A DNA stretch of 64,000 nt from positions 124,001 through 188,000 of the forward strand of contig CAJTCV010000002.1 of assembly GCA_910574805.1 (NCBI GenBank), given 5' to 3'. The position numbers and the translations under genes were made by a program. Of the stretch, positions 45,774 to 54,728 are shown piece after piece; the stretch's first letter is position 1; every line of letters starts with the position of its first letter. The notes under the pieces are model-generated. The model made no database searches and was not told where the DNA came from. It was given only the letters and a program-made list of their open reading frames with translations. This stretch comes from Lachnospiraceae bacterium. GTDB lineage: Bacteria; Bacillota; Clostridia; Lachnospirales; Lachnospiraceae.

Positions 45774-46397
45774 CTAAGCGTTTTCCTTACATAATCTAAC
45801 TACTTCATCATCAATTATCGGAAGCCCCAAATTATCCATGATTTTTTTAATCATTAAAAATTTTTCCCATGCTTCATCTTCTGTCACCATATATATGGTG
45901 GGTATTGACCAAAAGTTAGTTAAAAGGACAAATAACTCTGCTAATAGTCTTGAATGTTTTGTTTGTATAGAACCGTCTTTTATTCCTTCTTCTATTAGTT
46001 CTTGATACATAGGAACTAGCTCTTTGTTACTTTCTATCAATTTCTTTAAAAAAGCAGGACTTTCCATAAGCTGCATAGAAGCAATGCTTAATTTATGGTG
46101 TTCTGTATCATCAAAAGATGTCTTCATAACAAATTTTAGTTTTTCTAAACCATTTAGCTCTTTATGTTGTTTTGCCTTTTCAAAAGGATTTATTTCATCA
46201 AAAAGTTTTTCGCATAACGCTTCAAATACTTCCTCTTTGGACTTAAAGTGATGATAAAAAGCACCTCTTGTTAAGCCTCCCATTTCTGCTATAATGTCTA
46301 ATACTGTTGTTTCTTCATAACCTTTTTCTAAAAACAATTTTAAAGAAGCATCTAAAATTTTTTGAATAGTTTCTTCAGGATATTTATTACGTGGCAA
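45774..46397 (-). CDS. TetR-family transcriptional regulator
   Basis: The product is 207 residues. The N-terminal helix-turn-helix (TVLDIIAEMGGLTRGAFYHHFKSKEEVF) is a clear TetR signature; the rest is the ligand-binding helical domain. The start is TTG at 46397, supported by a perfect AGGAGG seven bases upstream. It lies ahead of the exporter gene on the same strand. Its own promoter has TACGTG direct repeats, and the exporter has an inverted repeat, so it probably represses the exporter until a substrate binds. Confidence 0.9.
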   Translation of the reverse strand: MPRNKYPEETIQKILDASLKLFLEKGYEETTVLDIIAEMGGLTRGAFYHHFKSKEEVFEALCEKLFDEINPFEKAKQHKELNGLEKLKFVMKTSFDDTEHHKLSIASMQLMESPAFLKKLIESNKELVPMYQELIEEGIKDGSIQTKHSRLLAELFVLLTNFWSIPTIYMVTEDEAWEKFLMIKKIMDNLGLPIIDDEVVRLCKENA

Positions 46398-46425
46398 TCT
46401 TGCACCTCCTCATACATACACTTTA

Positions 46426-46462
46426 CACGTATACATTATCATGCAGTATGCACGTATGTCAA
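46426..46462 (-). promoter_or_regulatory. promoter of the TetR gene with flanking CACGTAT repeats
   Basis: On the minus strand TTGACA (plus 46457-46462) and GATAAT (plus 46435-46440) have a 16-base spacer. CACGTAT occurs directly repeated at 46426-46432 and 46451-46457, 25 bases apart and beside both boxes, suggesting a repressor footprint. Confidence 0.6.
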
Positions 46463-46526
46463 TATTTTTTTGTTCAATGCAACATTCTTATTCTTTATTC
46501 CTCTTGATTACCTCAAAACAGTAAAG

Positions 46527-46588
46527 AAAAAGTCCTGTCAAGAGCCTTGCCACCGTAGGTGGTGCTTGCACTCTTGATCGGACTTTTT
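46527..46588. terminator. bidirectional terminator between the TetR and XRE genes
   Basis: AAAAAGTCC and GGACTTTTT close a long stem containing CAAGAG/CTCTTG and GCCACC-gta-GGTGG. A- and T-runs on both sides allow termination in both directions. Confidence 0.7.
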
Positions 46589-46619
46589 GTTTGCTGTATC
46601 TTCTGTGAGAGGATAAAGG

Positions 46620-47204
46620 CTATTCATCTTCATCATCAAAATTCATATTTACGATAACCTTGCCTTTGCCGAATGGAACATAAGGGTTCATGTGCTTGTG
46701 TCCCTCAGTGCTTTCCCCGAACATATCAAGGCTGTAAAACTCATCATAGCGGTCTAAAATCTTCTGAAATTTCAAATGCTGGACAAACTCTTTGATTGGG
46801 TAAAGGTCAGACGCTGTGATGTCTTTGCCATTGATGTAATCCGTGATATACTCCCGTAACTGCTCTAATTCATAGTCCAGCCATTCTTCCTCGCTGTCAA
46901 AGAAGTTATCATAATGACCGTGTTTCAATTCAGCGTTTAATCGTTCTTCCCCTCTGACAAACTGACAGACTTCTTTCTCTATGTGAGAAGCAAATTTCCA
47001 TGTGCCTGACAGCATTTCATTCGGTGCAACTTCTAACACCGCCATTATCTTTTCCAGCGTTTCAAAAGTAGGATAATTCACACCTCTTTCAATCTTGGAA
47101 AGGCTTTGTAGGTTGATACCGATAGCGTCAGCAAGTTCTTGCTGTTTCATTCCCTTTAGTTTTCTGACCGTCTGTATATTTTGTCCCAAATGCTTATAAT
47201 TCAT
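46620..47204 (-). CDS. XRE-family regulator
   Basis: The product is 194 residues. The Cro/CI helix-turn-helix occupies residues 5-62 (MKQQELADAIGINLQSLSKIERGVNYPTF). The C-terminal part, rich in Glu and Asp, has no recognised sensor. It is the counterpart of Tn916 Orf9, which sits between the cargo and the relaxase gene and is transcribed opposite to the transfer genes. AAGGAGAAGATATTCC precedes the ATG. It probably represses the sigma/transfer module. Confidence 0.88.
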   Translation of the reverse strand: MNYKHLGQNIQTVRKLKGMKQQELADAIGINLQSLSKIERGVNYPTFETLEKIMAVLEVAPNEMLSGTWKFASHIEKEVCQFVRGEERLNAELKHGHYDNFFDSEEEWLDYELEQLREYITDYINGKDITASDLYPIKEFVQHLKFQKILDRYDEFYSLDMFGESTEGHKHMNPYVPFGKGKVIVNMNFDDEDE

Positions 47205-47639
47205 GGAATATCTTCTCCTTTCAATCGCTTTATAAGCCTATCATACTTATTATTTTTGAAAAAGTCAAGAAAAAGTTCTTGACAAGTAATTCTATTGGCG
47301 TTATTATCATAGCAGATAGAGTGATTAAGCACACTAGGGTCAATCACACGCTTGAGTAAGCATTTAAAGAAGATATTTTCACTTTGACAGCATGAATGAG
47401 CATGGACTGTCAGACTGAAAATCGTGGTTTCCAAAAAGGGCTGGCTGGACGGGGCACGTCCCCCAGACGTGTTTCGGACAGACAGTTCCTTTTGGAAAGG
47501 CAACGCCGTAGGCGTTGGGCAAGGGCGTATATGTAACACCGCCCTGCGTATACATGTCATAATACCTAGAAACTGTGATAAATAAAGGAAAATTTGCAAT
47601 TTACACCCCGCAAAAAATCGGGAAGTACGAAAGGAGTAA
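47205..47639. other. intergenic region upstream of the relaxase remnant
   Basis: This 435-base region between the divergent XRE gene and the relaxase remnant has no supported gene; a 132-codon minus-strand frame here looks like chance. It holds nested inverted repeats that make it the likely transfer origin (47428-47516). The TGACAG...CTGTCA pair lies just to the left. Confidence 0.6.
47428..47516 (+). other. candidate oriT of element A
   Basis: TTTCCAAAAAGG (47428-47439) pairs with CCTTTTGGAAA (47488-47498) around a GC-rich loop that holds GGGG-CACGT-CCCC. A small AACGCC-gta-GGCGTT hairpin (47502-47516) follows. This lies immediately upstream of the relaxase gene, where Tn916-family elements keep the transfer origin. 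The nick site cannot be placed. Confidence 0.45.
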
Positions 47640-48485
47640 TGCAGTATCGCAACACACGAAAATTTATCCGTTAAGATTGATTACATCAGCATTGTATTTG
47701 AAACTGCAACCGCTGAAGATGTAATCACACACATTTTAGATTTACCGCCTGACATTTTCAATGTTTATCCGGCAACCGTAAAATTCAAGACCTATCAGAC
47801 ACGTTGGGAGATTGGAGATATTTATGTATCGGGCGACGCAAAAAAGACAGAGGACAACCCGAAAGGACTTGGCTGTTATCTTGTGATGACGGGCAGAGGG
47901 TGTGATGATATTTTTCAAATCCTCGACAGCAGAAATGCAACCTTTGGAGATATGTTCCGACGCTGTGAACTAAGATACGGGCTGGATAATTTCCATTTCA
48001 CAAGGCTTGATGTTGCCATAGATGATAAGAACGAAATACCATTCTTTACCGTAGAGCAGATAAAGAAGAAATGCGAAAAAGAGGAATTTATCGCAAACAG
48101 TGAGGGCTATCACTTTGATGAAAGCAAGTTTGATGATTTTGATACCGCAAAGACGGTTTATATCGGTGCTGGAAAGTCGGGATTGTCCTACCGTTTTTAT
48201 GACAAAGACAAGGAAGTTTGTTCAAAATACAACAAGACACTTGAGGAAGTCGGCAGTTGGAAACGCACAGAAATGCAACTGCGTGATGATAAGGCTCATG
48301 CCTTTGCCATGACATTTAAGGACAGACCGCTGGAACTTGGAGCATTGGCTTTCGGTTTGCTGGCGGATAATCTACGCTTTGTTGTGCCAAATAAAAATGA
48401 AAGCAATAAAAGCAGATGGAAAACGTGTCGGTTTTGGGAAAGGTTTTTAGGGGCTGTGGAAGTCTTGAAACTGTGTATGCCTTAA
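47640..48485 (+). pseudogene. damaged MobT/Orf20-like relaxase (Rep_trans family) of element A
   Basis: MobT-type relaxases nick oriT of Tn916-family elements and share a fold with rolling-circle replication proteins. This frame encodes 282 codons matching the family closely from KIDYISIVFETATAEDV through RRCELRYGLDNFHFTRLDVAIDDKNEIPFFTVEQIKKK and SWKRTEMQLRDDKAHAFAM. The 5' end has no standard start: an ATG at 47639 just after AAGGAG reads in another frame and stops after 11 codons, as if one C had been inserted next to the ATG. The 3' end is cut: the protein stops at WERFLG...LKLCMP, short of the family's usual length, where the sequence jumps into an SprT-like gene. The gene is probably inactive. 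Confidence 0.75.
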
Positions 48486-48972
48486 CAGACCAGTTGAAAA
48501 TATTATTGCTACTCTTTTGCATGAGTGCTGTCATTTGTACGCTATGGAAAACAATATAAAAGATACGTCAAATAATTATCGGTATCATAATAAGAGGTTT
48601 AAAGAGATTGCGGAAAAGAGAGATTTAAAAATTAGTTACCATGAGAGTACAGGTTGGAGCGTGACGGAGCCAACAGAAAAACTGATAGAAACAATAAAAA
48701 AATATAATCTGGATTCTCAAATAGATTATGTGCGTAAAGGTGCCTTTGAGTGGACTGGTGGGGATGCTGAAAGTGACGGAGATAATGGAAATGGTTTAAC
48801 AGGAACAAAAGGGAAAAAGCCTAAAAAGAAATCAAGTACAAGAAAATATATATGTCCTAAATGTGGTAATTCTGTGAGGGCTACAAAAGATGTAAATATT
48901 GCATGTCTTGATTGTATGGTGCAGATGGTGAAAGAGGAACAGGAATCAAAAAATCCTCTACAAATGCCCTGA
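48469..48972 (+). pseudogene. 3' part of an SprT-like zinc protease gene, joined to the relaxase remnant
   Basis: The frame opens just after a stop near 48468. Its first codons overlap the end of the relaxase frame. From LNRPVENIIATLLHECCHLY onward it matches SprT-like proteins of Clostridial conjugative elements, including the HExxH zinc site HECCH. The motif YHNKRFK and a C-terminal four-cysteine ribbon follow (YICPKCGNSVRAT and NIACLDC). The N-terminal part of the gene, which should precede LNRP, is missing. A small TTG at 48517 could start translation, but without a ribosome binding site. The gene is therefore a deletion remnant. Confidence 0.7.
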
Positions 48973-49098
48973 AAATCAGTGTTTTCATGTGGTTTATCTC
49001 CTTGCATTCCGTCAATAGATTTATCGTGTAATCAGCGTTAAGATGTAATTGAAGTTAAGGAAATAAATAATAAAACATAAGAAAGAGAGGAAAACAAA

Positions 49099-49611
49099 AT
49101 GTGTAAAATGAGAGTTGTAGTAAGAAGGGAAATGCTGGGAGCAAGGGAGCAGGCATGGAGCGTATGGAACGGTAAAGAGGTCATGGAGTACACTGGGAAT
49201 CAGATTAAGGGCATGTTAAAGTCCGATCAGAAAGTTTGTGGTCTGACAATGAAAGACAATGAACTTGTACCGGATGCAGAGGGATTTTTCACCACAAATA
49301 TCATGGAACACAGATATTGTGGGAACTTCACACCCATGATTGAAAGTGAAAATGTTATGTCGAATGTGTTCTACATTGTAACAGGTAGCCACGAGGAAAA
49401 GGGAGTTACAGTTTTCGATTGTATTTCAACAAAATTTGAACAGGCTTCATTCAACGAATCGGACGTAAAAGCATACATCAAACTGGGAATTATTTCCGGC
49501 GGTGCAAGGCTGGGGGCTGATGATAAGATTGAGCTGGCTCCTCTGGAATATGAGAAAGCAGAGGAAACAAAGCAGGAAGAGAAAAAAGAGGGTGGCGCGA
49601 AAAAGAAATAA
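49099..49611 (+). CDS. conserved hypothetical protein of Tn916-like elements
   Basis: The product is 170 residues. I do not know its function. The first 130 residues are a compact alpha/beta domain (MCKMRVVVRREMLGAREQAWSVWNGKEVME), and the C-terminal 30 residues are Lys and Glu-rich (EKAEETKQEEKKEGGAKKK). It has no membrane segment. The ATG follows AAGAGAGG. It belongs to the accessory genes between the relaxase and the integrase in these elements. Confidence 0.7.
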   Translation: MCKMRVVVRREMLGAREQAWSVWNGKEVMEYTGNQIKGMLKSDQKVCGLTMKDNELVPDAEGFFTTNIMEHRYCGNFTPMIESENVMSNVFYIVTGSHEEKGVTVFDCISTKFEQASFNESDVKAYIKLGIISGGARLGADDKIELAPLEYEKAEETKQEEKKEGGAKKK

Positions 49612-49725
49612 GGGTTCTGGAAGAGTTCAGGGGCGTCCATTGGAAACAGTGGGCGCCTGATTGATTAAGGGGTTTAAAGAGGTTCCAGAGGGTTCCAGAG
49701 AGGATTTAGAGAGGTGCATGGAGAA

Positions 49726-49914
49726 ATGATTGAACTGTATAAAGGATATGAAATAAAGGTATTCTGGAGCAACATTGAAAAGGGATATGTATTTTGTGTT
49801 TTCAGTATGGACGGTGAGGGCATCATGGAAAGCAGTCCTTATTTTTATGAGGAAAACGCATTGTTGGGAGCGAAGGAAACCATAGAAAGAATTATTCAAA
49901 AAAAGGGGAAATGA
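49726..49914 (+). CDS. small hypothetical protein
   Basis: The product is 62 residues from ATG 49726; GTG 49714 is an alternative start. It is a small soluble alpha/beta protein with the pattern MIELYKGYEIKVFW...CVFSMDGEG. Unknown function. Its stop overlaps the next small gene by four bases (ATGA), so both are co-translated. A perfect tandem repeat of GGTTCCAGAG (49681-49700) lies just upstream. Confidence 0.5.
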   Translation: MIELYKGYEIKVFWSNIEKGYVFCVFSMDGEGIMESSPYFYEENALLGAKETIERIIQKKGK

Positions 49915-50066
49915 GTATGTGCATGGATTGTCAAATTTCAATTATAATAATCAGTCTGGTGCTTGTGAGTATCTGCTGTATTATCTGGTTATTCAAAGAG
50001 TTTATAGGTCTGATAAAGTGGATGGTGGCAAGGGCATTAAAAGAGTTGGAAGAGGATGATGAATAA
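49911..50066 (+). CDS. small membrane protein
   Basis: The product is 51 residues. A single hydrophobic segment, about residues 8-28 (ISIIIISLVLVSICCIIWLF), is followed by a charged C-terminus. It overlaps the previous gene by ATGA, and AAAGGGG lies just before the start. Unknown function. Confidence 0.5.
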   Translation: MSMCMDCQISIIIISLVLVSICCIIWLFKEFIGLIKWMVARALKELEEDDE

Positions 50067-50224
50067 ATAAGGTGTCATTTTCTAAAATGGTTTATCTGAT
50101 AAAAAGGATAAGCCATTTTTTATGTCTGGCTGTATTCAGTGGAAATTATTCATAGTGTCATATCAGAATACATGGAAGTGAAAAGGGGGTGTAATTAAAA
50201 AATTTTGAAAGGAGAAAGAAACAT

Positions 50225-50437
50225 ATGAAGCATGAGTTTAAACAAGGATTCAGAATAGGCGGTGAGGGTGGAACAGCCGTTACTTACCAGTTGGTCATAC
50301 TTGTAGAAAATATCGACTGCCTGCCAGTATACAGGCTGTCGCAAGCGGTCGGGAGGGAGTTTCAGCAAATTCTCTCGGAGCAGTACGGAGCGGAGAAAGG
50401 AGGGCTTGATGGATGGGAAATACATCATTTCGATTAG
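50225..50437 (+). CDS. small hypothetical protein
   Basis: The product is 70 residues, with no recognised domain. A strong AAAGGAGAAAG lies before the ATG. Its end overlaps the next small gene by 25 bases. Soluble, with a TYQLVILVENIDCLPVYRL strand. Function unknown; typical of accessory genes in integrative elements. Confidence 0.5.
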   Translation: MKHEFKQGFRIGGEGGTAVTYQLVILVENIDCLPVYRLSQAVGREFQQILSEQYGAEKGGLDGWEIHHFD

Positions 50438-50610
50438 TACCCAAAATAGAGGGGAACAAGATAGGTATTTTCCTCGTTGTGCCATCTATGGGGCAGAGCC
50501 GACAGGTGGCATATCTGGAAGTTCCTAACGATTGCCAGTTAAATGACAATATGGAACTTGCCAATGAGGTATGTACCGCATACAGAAAACGGTTGCGGAA
50601 AAGTATCTGA
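50413..50610 (+). CDS. small hypothetical protein
   Basis: The product is 65 residues, basic at the C-terminus (YRKRLRKSI). ATG 50413 has GGAGGG eight bases upstream. It overlaps the previous gene in another frame, so they are probably co-translated. Function unknown. Confidence 0.45.
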   Translation: MGNTSFRLVPKIEGNKIGIFLVVPSMGQSRQVAYLEVPNDCQLNDNMELANEVCTAYRKRLRKSI

Positions 50611-51546
50611 ATACAAAAAGGCAGTTGCTTACAGGGTGGCTGTCTTTTTTGCTGTTTATTTTTAATACAGTTATGGAGCATTTATATCAAAAAAACAATA
50701 ATTAAGGCTTTGATAATCAGTAAGTCAGAATGATTGATACAGTTGACGTTTCAAGATACAGTTTTGATTTTTAAAGTAAGAACTGTTTTCAATTGGAAAA
50801 TAATTGGATTTCTGAAAAGCGAAATCATAAATTTGTATAAATTTCTAAAACTGCTGATTTTCTTTCCGAATTAAAAAGAGATTAAAGTTAAAATATATTG
50901 ATTTCAAGGGGATTTCAAAAGGTTTGAAGAAAATAAACGGATAGGGGTTTTTGAATAAGGTGCCTTTGTAAAATTTTCTGAAATTACAATTCTGAACGTC
51001 TGGAAAAATTTTCAGACTAAAACGGGAACTGTTTTTCGGTGACAATAACAGGTACATTACTTTTGCGATATTCCAGCATCAGCACAAATACATATCTATT
51101 GCTGTCATGTACATAAATTTGCAGATAATATAAAAAGCTGTCGGCAGAGCCAGCATATAAGGGAGAAACAATACAAATGAAAATGAAAAGTACAATGATA
51201 TGTATGGACTGGATACATCTGACAGATTTTAGTAAATACAAAATCCTGTCTTGTTGAGAAAACAGTATCGCATCAGGAAGAAATAAGAATCAATGGAAAT
51301 GACTCGAATTATGCATCATGCATAAATAGAATATAAAATATTGGCAATATCATACAAAACAAAATTTTGCAATGGACAATTTGCCGAAAATCATAAAATG
51401 GGATGTATAAAAAAGAAAGGGGACTGTATACCCGGCTTTTTGGACTGTCCTGATTTTCCATCCAGCCTCTTTATTTCTGCTATCGTGTACATAGCTTATG
51501 CCATAAAAGTTTGATAGTATAATGGCAGAACAAGGAGGAAATATAC
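50611..51546. other. AT-rich intergenic region in element A
   Basis: In these 936 bases I found no gene that I can support. The composition is very rich in A and T, and short minus-strand frames (50845-51057, 51017-51241) lack ribosome binding sites and named homology. A hairpin-like stretch followed by T residues lies near 50614-50655 and probably ends the small genes. The region may represent deleted material. Confidence 0.55.
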
Positions 51547-52224
51547 ATGAATGATGACATCAATTATTGCATACTTTACGAAAAAAATCAACACCAGATT
51601 TTGGGACGTGTTGAAAGGGATAAAGCAACTTTGCGATTGTCTGCGCTGGTGGCAGTGCAAATACCAGACGGCAGAGTTTCTGATAGTGTCGTGATTCAAA
51701 AAAGCAAAATTATGAATCACGGAATAGGAGCGCTGGACTGGCTTAAAGGCTATGCGGCAACGTTTTGTGATGAGGATTTAAAAATCATAAAACGAGAAAT
51801 AGAAAGCCTTTTGACAAAGCTACCAGAAGATATACTGGAAACGTCAGACAAAGTTACGAAAGACGAAGTTTTTGAGAAGCTGCAGGAGTTTTTGAAAAAT
51901 CGCATAAACGAATTGATAAAAACAGAGGGAGGAACGTTTATAGTTCCTGACTGTTTCACGAAAGAGAATAAAGTGTATGTCAGAACAACCTCATTTTCTT
52001 CATTCATTTCTGAAAACAGGGAAATGGGTTGGAGCCGCATTGAGGTTTTGAAAATGTTAAAGCGGAATGGGATTTTAGAAAATGGAAAGGGCAGAACATA
52101 TGACAAGAAAGTGAAAGTCAATGGAATCCCTACGAACTATTATGTGATAAGGATTCCTTTAGATGAAAATGGAAATGTAATTATTGATGATGCCGACGAA
52201 AGTATCAATATCAACGAATTATAA
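51547..52224 (+). CDS. hypothetical protein, partner of the Dam-type methylase
   Basis: The product is 225 residues, with no domain I can name. An initial alpha/beta region is followed by a Lys/Glu-rich helical part and a C-terminal winged-helix-like stretch (SRIEVLKMLKRNGILENGKGRTYDKKVK), so DNA binding is possible. ACAAGGAGGAA lies before the ATG. The Dam gene begins 16 bases downstream on the same strand, so they form an operon. The pair may be an anti-restriction or phage-like module. Function is not known. Confidence 0.6.
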   Translation: MNDDINYCILYEKNQHQILGRVERDKATLRLSALVAVQIPDGRVSDSVVIQKSKIMNHGIGALDWLKGYAATFCDEDLKIIKREIESLLTKLPEDILETSDKVTKDEVFEKLQEFLKNRINELIKTEGGTFIVPDCFTKENKVYVRTTSFSSFISENREMGWSRIEVLKMLKRNGILENGKGRTYDKKVKVNGIPTNYYVIRIPLDENGNVIIDDADESININEL

Positions 52225-52240
52225 GAGGGAGGTAATATAA

Positions 52241-53125
52241 ATGAACAGATTTTTTCGTTGGTACGGGGGAAAAATCCGTATGTTGGAAAAACTGGAAGCC
52301 CTCATTCCGGAACATAAAATTTATCTGGAGCCTTTTGTTGGCTCCGGAGCGTTAGCTTTGAATCACATCAGGAGTCCAGTGGAGATAATTAACGATCTGG
52401 ATGGGGATATAGCCAATCTGTTTGCGGTTATGGCAGACAGAGAAAAGGGAAAGGAGCTGATAAGGAGACTATTAAACGTTCCCTACGACAGGAAGCTATT
52501 CAATGTCGTAAGGGAAGAACAAAAGCACAATTTCATAGGGTACAACAGCATTGAAAAAGCTGTTTTGACTTACATAATGATAAGCCAGAGTTTCAATGCC
52601 GCCAGAAGTTCATTCTCAAAGGATGGATATGCAAGTAGTATCGTATATCAGCGAGATTTGAAAAACAACTTATATAAAGTGTATGAGAGGTTGGAGAACG
52701 TACAGATTTTTAATGTGGATGCATTGGACTTGCTCCCATGTTACGTTGATAATGAGGAAGTGTTTGCATTTCTTGACCCGCCCTATCGACACGATTTAAG
52801 GGGAAGAAATGCAGACAAGGTGTACAAATGCGAATTGTCTGATTCGCAACAGATAAAACTATTGAAAATTATCAGAACTGCCACAGCAAAGATATTGTTG
52901 TGCGGTTACAAGAAAGAGAAAGGTATTGACCTTTATGATGCCTATCTTCTGCCTTATGGGTGGAAGTGCTACAAGCTGATGGATGTTCCAAAATCAGCGC
53001 AAAACAAAGCTACAAGAGATATTGCAACAGAATATGTCTGGTGCAATTACGAACTTCCGATTTGGTCAGGCTATTATATTAGTCTGAAAGAATATTCAAC
53101 ATTAAATAGTATTGGAGGTTCGTAA
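52241..53125 (+). CDS. Dam-type DNA adenine methylase, without a cognate restriction enzyme nearby
   Basis: The product is 294 residues. It begins with RWYGGKIRMLEKL, continues with the SAM motif EPFVGSGALALN, and has the catalytic FLDPPY. This is the class D12 (Dam) N6-adenine methyltransferase layout. No restriction endonuclease gene is seen, so it is an orphan methylase, perhaps protecting the element against host restriction or marking its own DNA. It is the middle gene of a run with an unknown gene before it and Xis and Int after it. Confidence 0.9.
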   Translation: MNRFFRWYGGKIRMLEKLEALIPEHKIYLEPFVGSGALALNHIRSPVEIINDLDGDIANLFAVMADREKGKELIRRLLNVPYDRKLFNVVREEQKHNFIGYNSIEKAVLTYIMISQSFNAARSSFSKDGYASSIVYQRDLKNNLYKVYERLENVQIFNVDALDLLPCYVDNEEVFAFLDPPYRHDLRGRNADKVYKCELSDSQQIKLLKIIRTATAKILLCGYKKEKGIDLYDAYLLPYGWKCYKLMDVPKSAQNKATRDIATEYVWCNYELPIWSGYYISLKEYSTLNSIGGS

Positions 53126-53127
53126 GC

Positions 53128-53325
53128 ATGGAAAAAATAAGAATTGCAGAGAAATACACGTTAACAATTTCAGAAGCCTGTGAGTATTTCAACATAGGCG
53201 ATAAGAAGTTAAGGAAGCTTATAGATGAAAATAAAAGTGCCGAGTACATAATGACAAATGGCACAAAATACTTAATAAAGAGAAGAAAGTTTGAAGAGTT
53301 TATAGATAATACTTCTTCAATTTAA
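53128..53325 (+). CDS. xis: excisionase (Tn916 Xis-like)
   Basis: The product is 65 residues, the size of Tn916 Xis. The helix-turn-helix core YTLTISEACEYFNIGDKKLRKLI and the wing YLIKRRKFEEFID match the family. It bends DNA at the element ends and helps integrase cut the element out. It lies two bases after the Dam gene and about 110 bases before the integrase. A palindrome AAAGTGC-TT-GCACTTT follows at 53345-53360 and may be a terminator. Confidence 0.9.
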   Translation: MEKIRIAEKYTLTISEACEYFNIGDKKLRKLIDENKSAEYIMTNGTKYLIKRRKFEEFIDNTSSI

Positions 53326-53344
53326 AATACATTTTTTGATAAAG

Positions 53345-53401
53345 AAAGTGCTTGCACTTTTTGGAAAATTCCGATAGAATGGACCCCCTCGAAAGAGGGG
53401 G
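53345..53401 (+). promoter_or_regulatory. hairpins between xis and int
   Basis: The palindrome AAAGTGC-TT-GCACTTT (53345-53360) with T residues looks like a weak terminator after xis. A second hairpin, CCCCCTC-gaaa-GAGGGGG (53384-53401), lies in the leader of int and might limit integrase expression. Confidence 0.5.
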
Positions 53402-53435
53402 CAGTAAAAAAATTGATTATATGGAGGTAAATGAT

Positions 53436-54650
53436 ATGAGCAAGGATAATAAGAGAAGAGACAGCAAGGGGCGCATACTGCGTACTGGGGAGCAACAACG
53501 GAGTAATGGACAGTATTTATATACGTACAAAGGAAAAGACGGCAAAAATAAATTTGTTTACAGTTGGAAATTGGAACCGACTGACAAACAGCCAGAGGGT
53601 AAGCGTTCAGGAAAATCATTGAGGGAACTGGAAAAAGAGATTGAAAAATCCCTCAATGAGGAAGTGGCATACCAAGGAGGGGATGTCACGGTAACAGAGT
53701 TGGCAGAAAGGTACGTTTCTCTGAAAACGGGGGTACGTCATAATACTATGGCAGGCTACAAAACAGTCCTGAATTTGCTGAAAAAGGACACGTTTGGCAG
53801 TAAACGTATAGACCAGGTAAAAGTGTCAGATGCAAAGAAGTGGCTGATTGAACTGCAACAGGGGGGAAAGCATTATAGTAGTATTCATACTATCCGTGGG
53901 GTTCTTCGCCCAGCTTTCCGTATGGCTGTTGAGGATGACTTAATCAGGAAGAACCCTTTTGACTGGGAATTGTCTACGGTAATTGTCAATGACAGTGCCA
54001 AGAGGGAAGCAGTCGCCCCAAGACAGGAACGCTTATTCCTTGATTTTATAAAAGGGGATAAGCATTATTCACAATATTATGAGGGGATGTATATCCTCTT
54101 CAAGACCGGCATGAGAATTTCAGAGTTTTGTGGCCTTACTCTGGATGATATAGATATGGAGAATAGAAAAATAAAAATAGACCACCAGTTACAAAGGACA
54201 AGGGAAGGTGTATACCTGATTGAAGATACTAAAACGACATACGGGGAGAGGATTTTGCCAATGAGCGAAGGAGTATACCAGTGTTTCCAAAAGCTGATTA
54301 AAAAACGTAAGAAATGGAAAGTAGACCCTATGATAGATGGTAAGGCAGGCTTTCTGGTTCTGGATAAGAACGGTATGCCATACCTTGCGAACCATTGGGA
54401 AAAAAGGTTTGGGTATGCTCTGGGGAAATATAATCGGACGTTTAAGGAAGAGTTACCAAATATAACTCCCCATATTTGCAGGCATACATACTGTACTAAT
54501 ATGGCAAAGTCAGGCATCAGTCCGAAGTCACTGCAATATCTCATGGGGCATTCGGATATTGCAACAACTCTGGGATATTACACGCATTATAAATTTAATG
54601 ACGTGGAAAAGGAAGTGAGGGAGTTGGAGAAAAAGTTGTCTGGAGAGTAA
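53436..54650 (+). CDS. int: Tn916-family tyrosine integrase of element A
   Basis: The product is 404 residues, as in Tn916. The N-terminal arm-binding domain begins RRDSKGRILRTGEQQRSNGQ. The catalytic core has Arg in KTGMRISEFCGL, the HxxR box HICRH, LMGHSDIATTLGYYTH and the nucleophile Tyr in GYYTHY. ATG 53436 follows GGAGG eight bases upstream; an earlier ATG at 53352 is less likely. The integrase inserts and excises the element, working with Xis. Intact by eye, so the element may still move inside the cell even though it cannot conjugate. Confidence 0.93.
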   Translation: MSKDNKRRDSKGRILRTGEQQRSNGQYLYTYKGKDGKNKFVYSWKLEPTDKQPEGKRSGKSLRELEKEIEKSLNEEVAYQGGDVTVTELAERYVSLKTGVRHNTMAGYKTVLNLLKKDTFGSKRIDQVKVSDAKKWLIELQQGGKHYSSIHTIRGVLRPAFRMAVEDDLIRKNPFDWELSTVIVNDSAKREAVAPRQERLFLDFIKGDKHYSQYYEGMYILFKTGMRISEFCGLTLDDIDMENRKIKIDHQLQRTREGVYLIEDTKTTYGERILPMSEGVYQCFQKLIKKRKKWKVDPMIDGKAGFLVLDKNGMPYLANHWEKRFGYALGKYNRTFKEELPNITPHICRHTYCTNMAKSGISPKSLQYLMGHSDIATTLGYYTHYKFNDVEKEVRELEKKLSGE

Positions 54651-54676
54651 GGGGGCATGGGTGGTTTTACCTCTGG

Positions 54677-54718
54677 AAAGAGTAAAAAAGAGGTCATTTT
54701 ACTTCTTTTTTACTCTTT
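54677..54718 (+). terminator. terminator after int of element A
   Basis: A perfect 15-base inverted repeat AAAGAGTAAAAAAGA / TCTTTTTTACTCTTT encloses a 12-base loop and is followed by T residues. Confidence 0.75.
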
Positions 54719-54728
54719 TTGGGGGACA

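Noticed and set aside
47201-47599. Minus-strand frame of 132 codons upstream of the XRE gene
   Set aside because: It covers the hairpin-rich candidate oriT and has no named homology, so it is likely chance.
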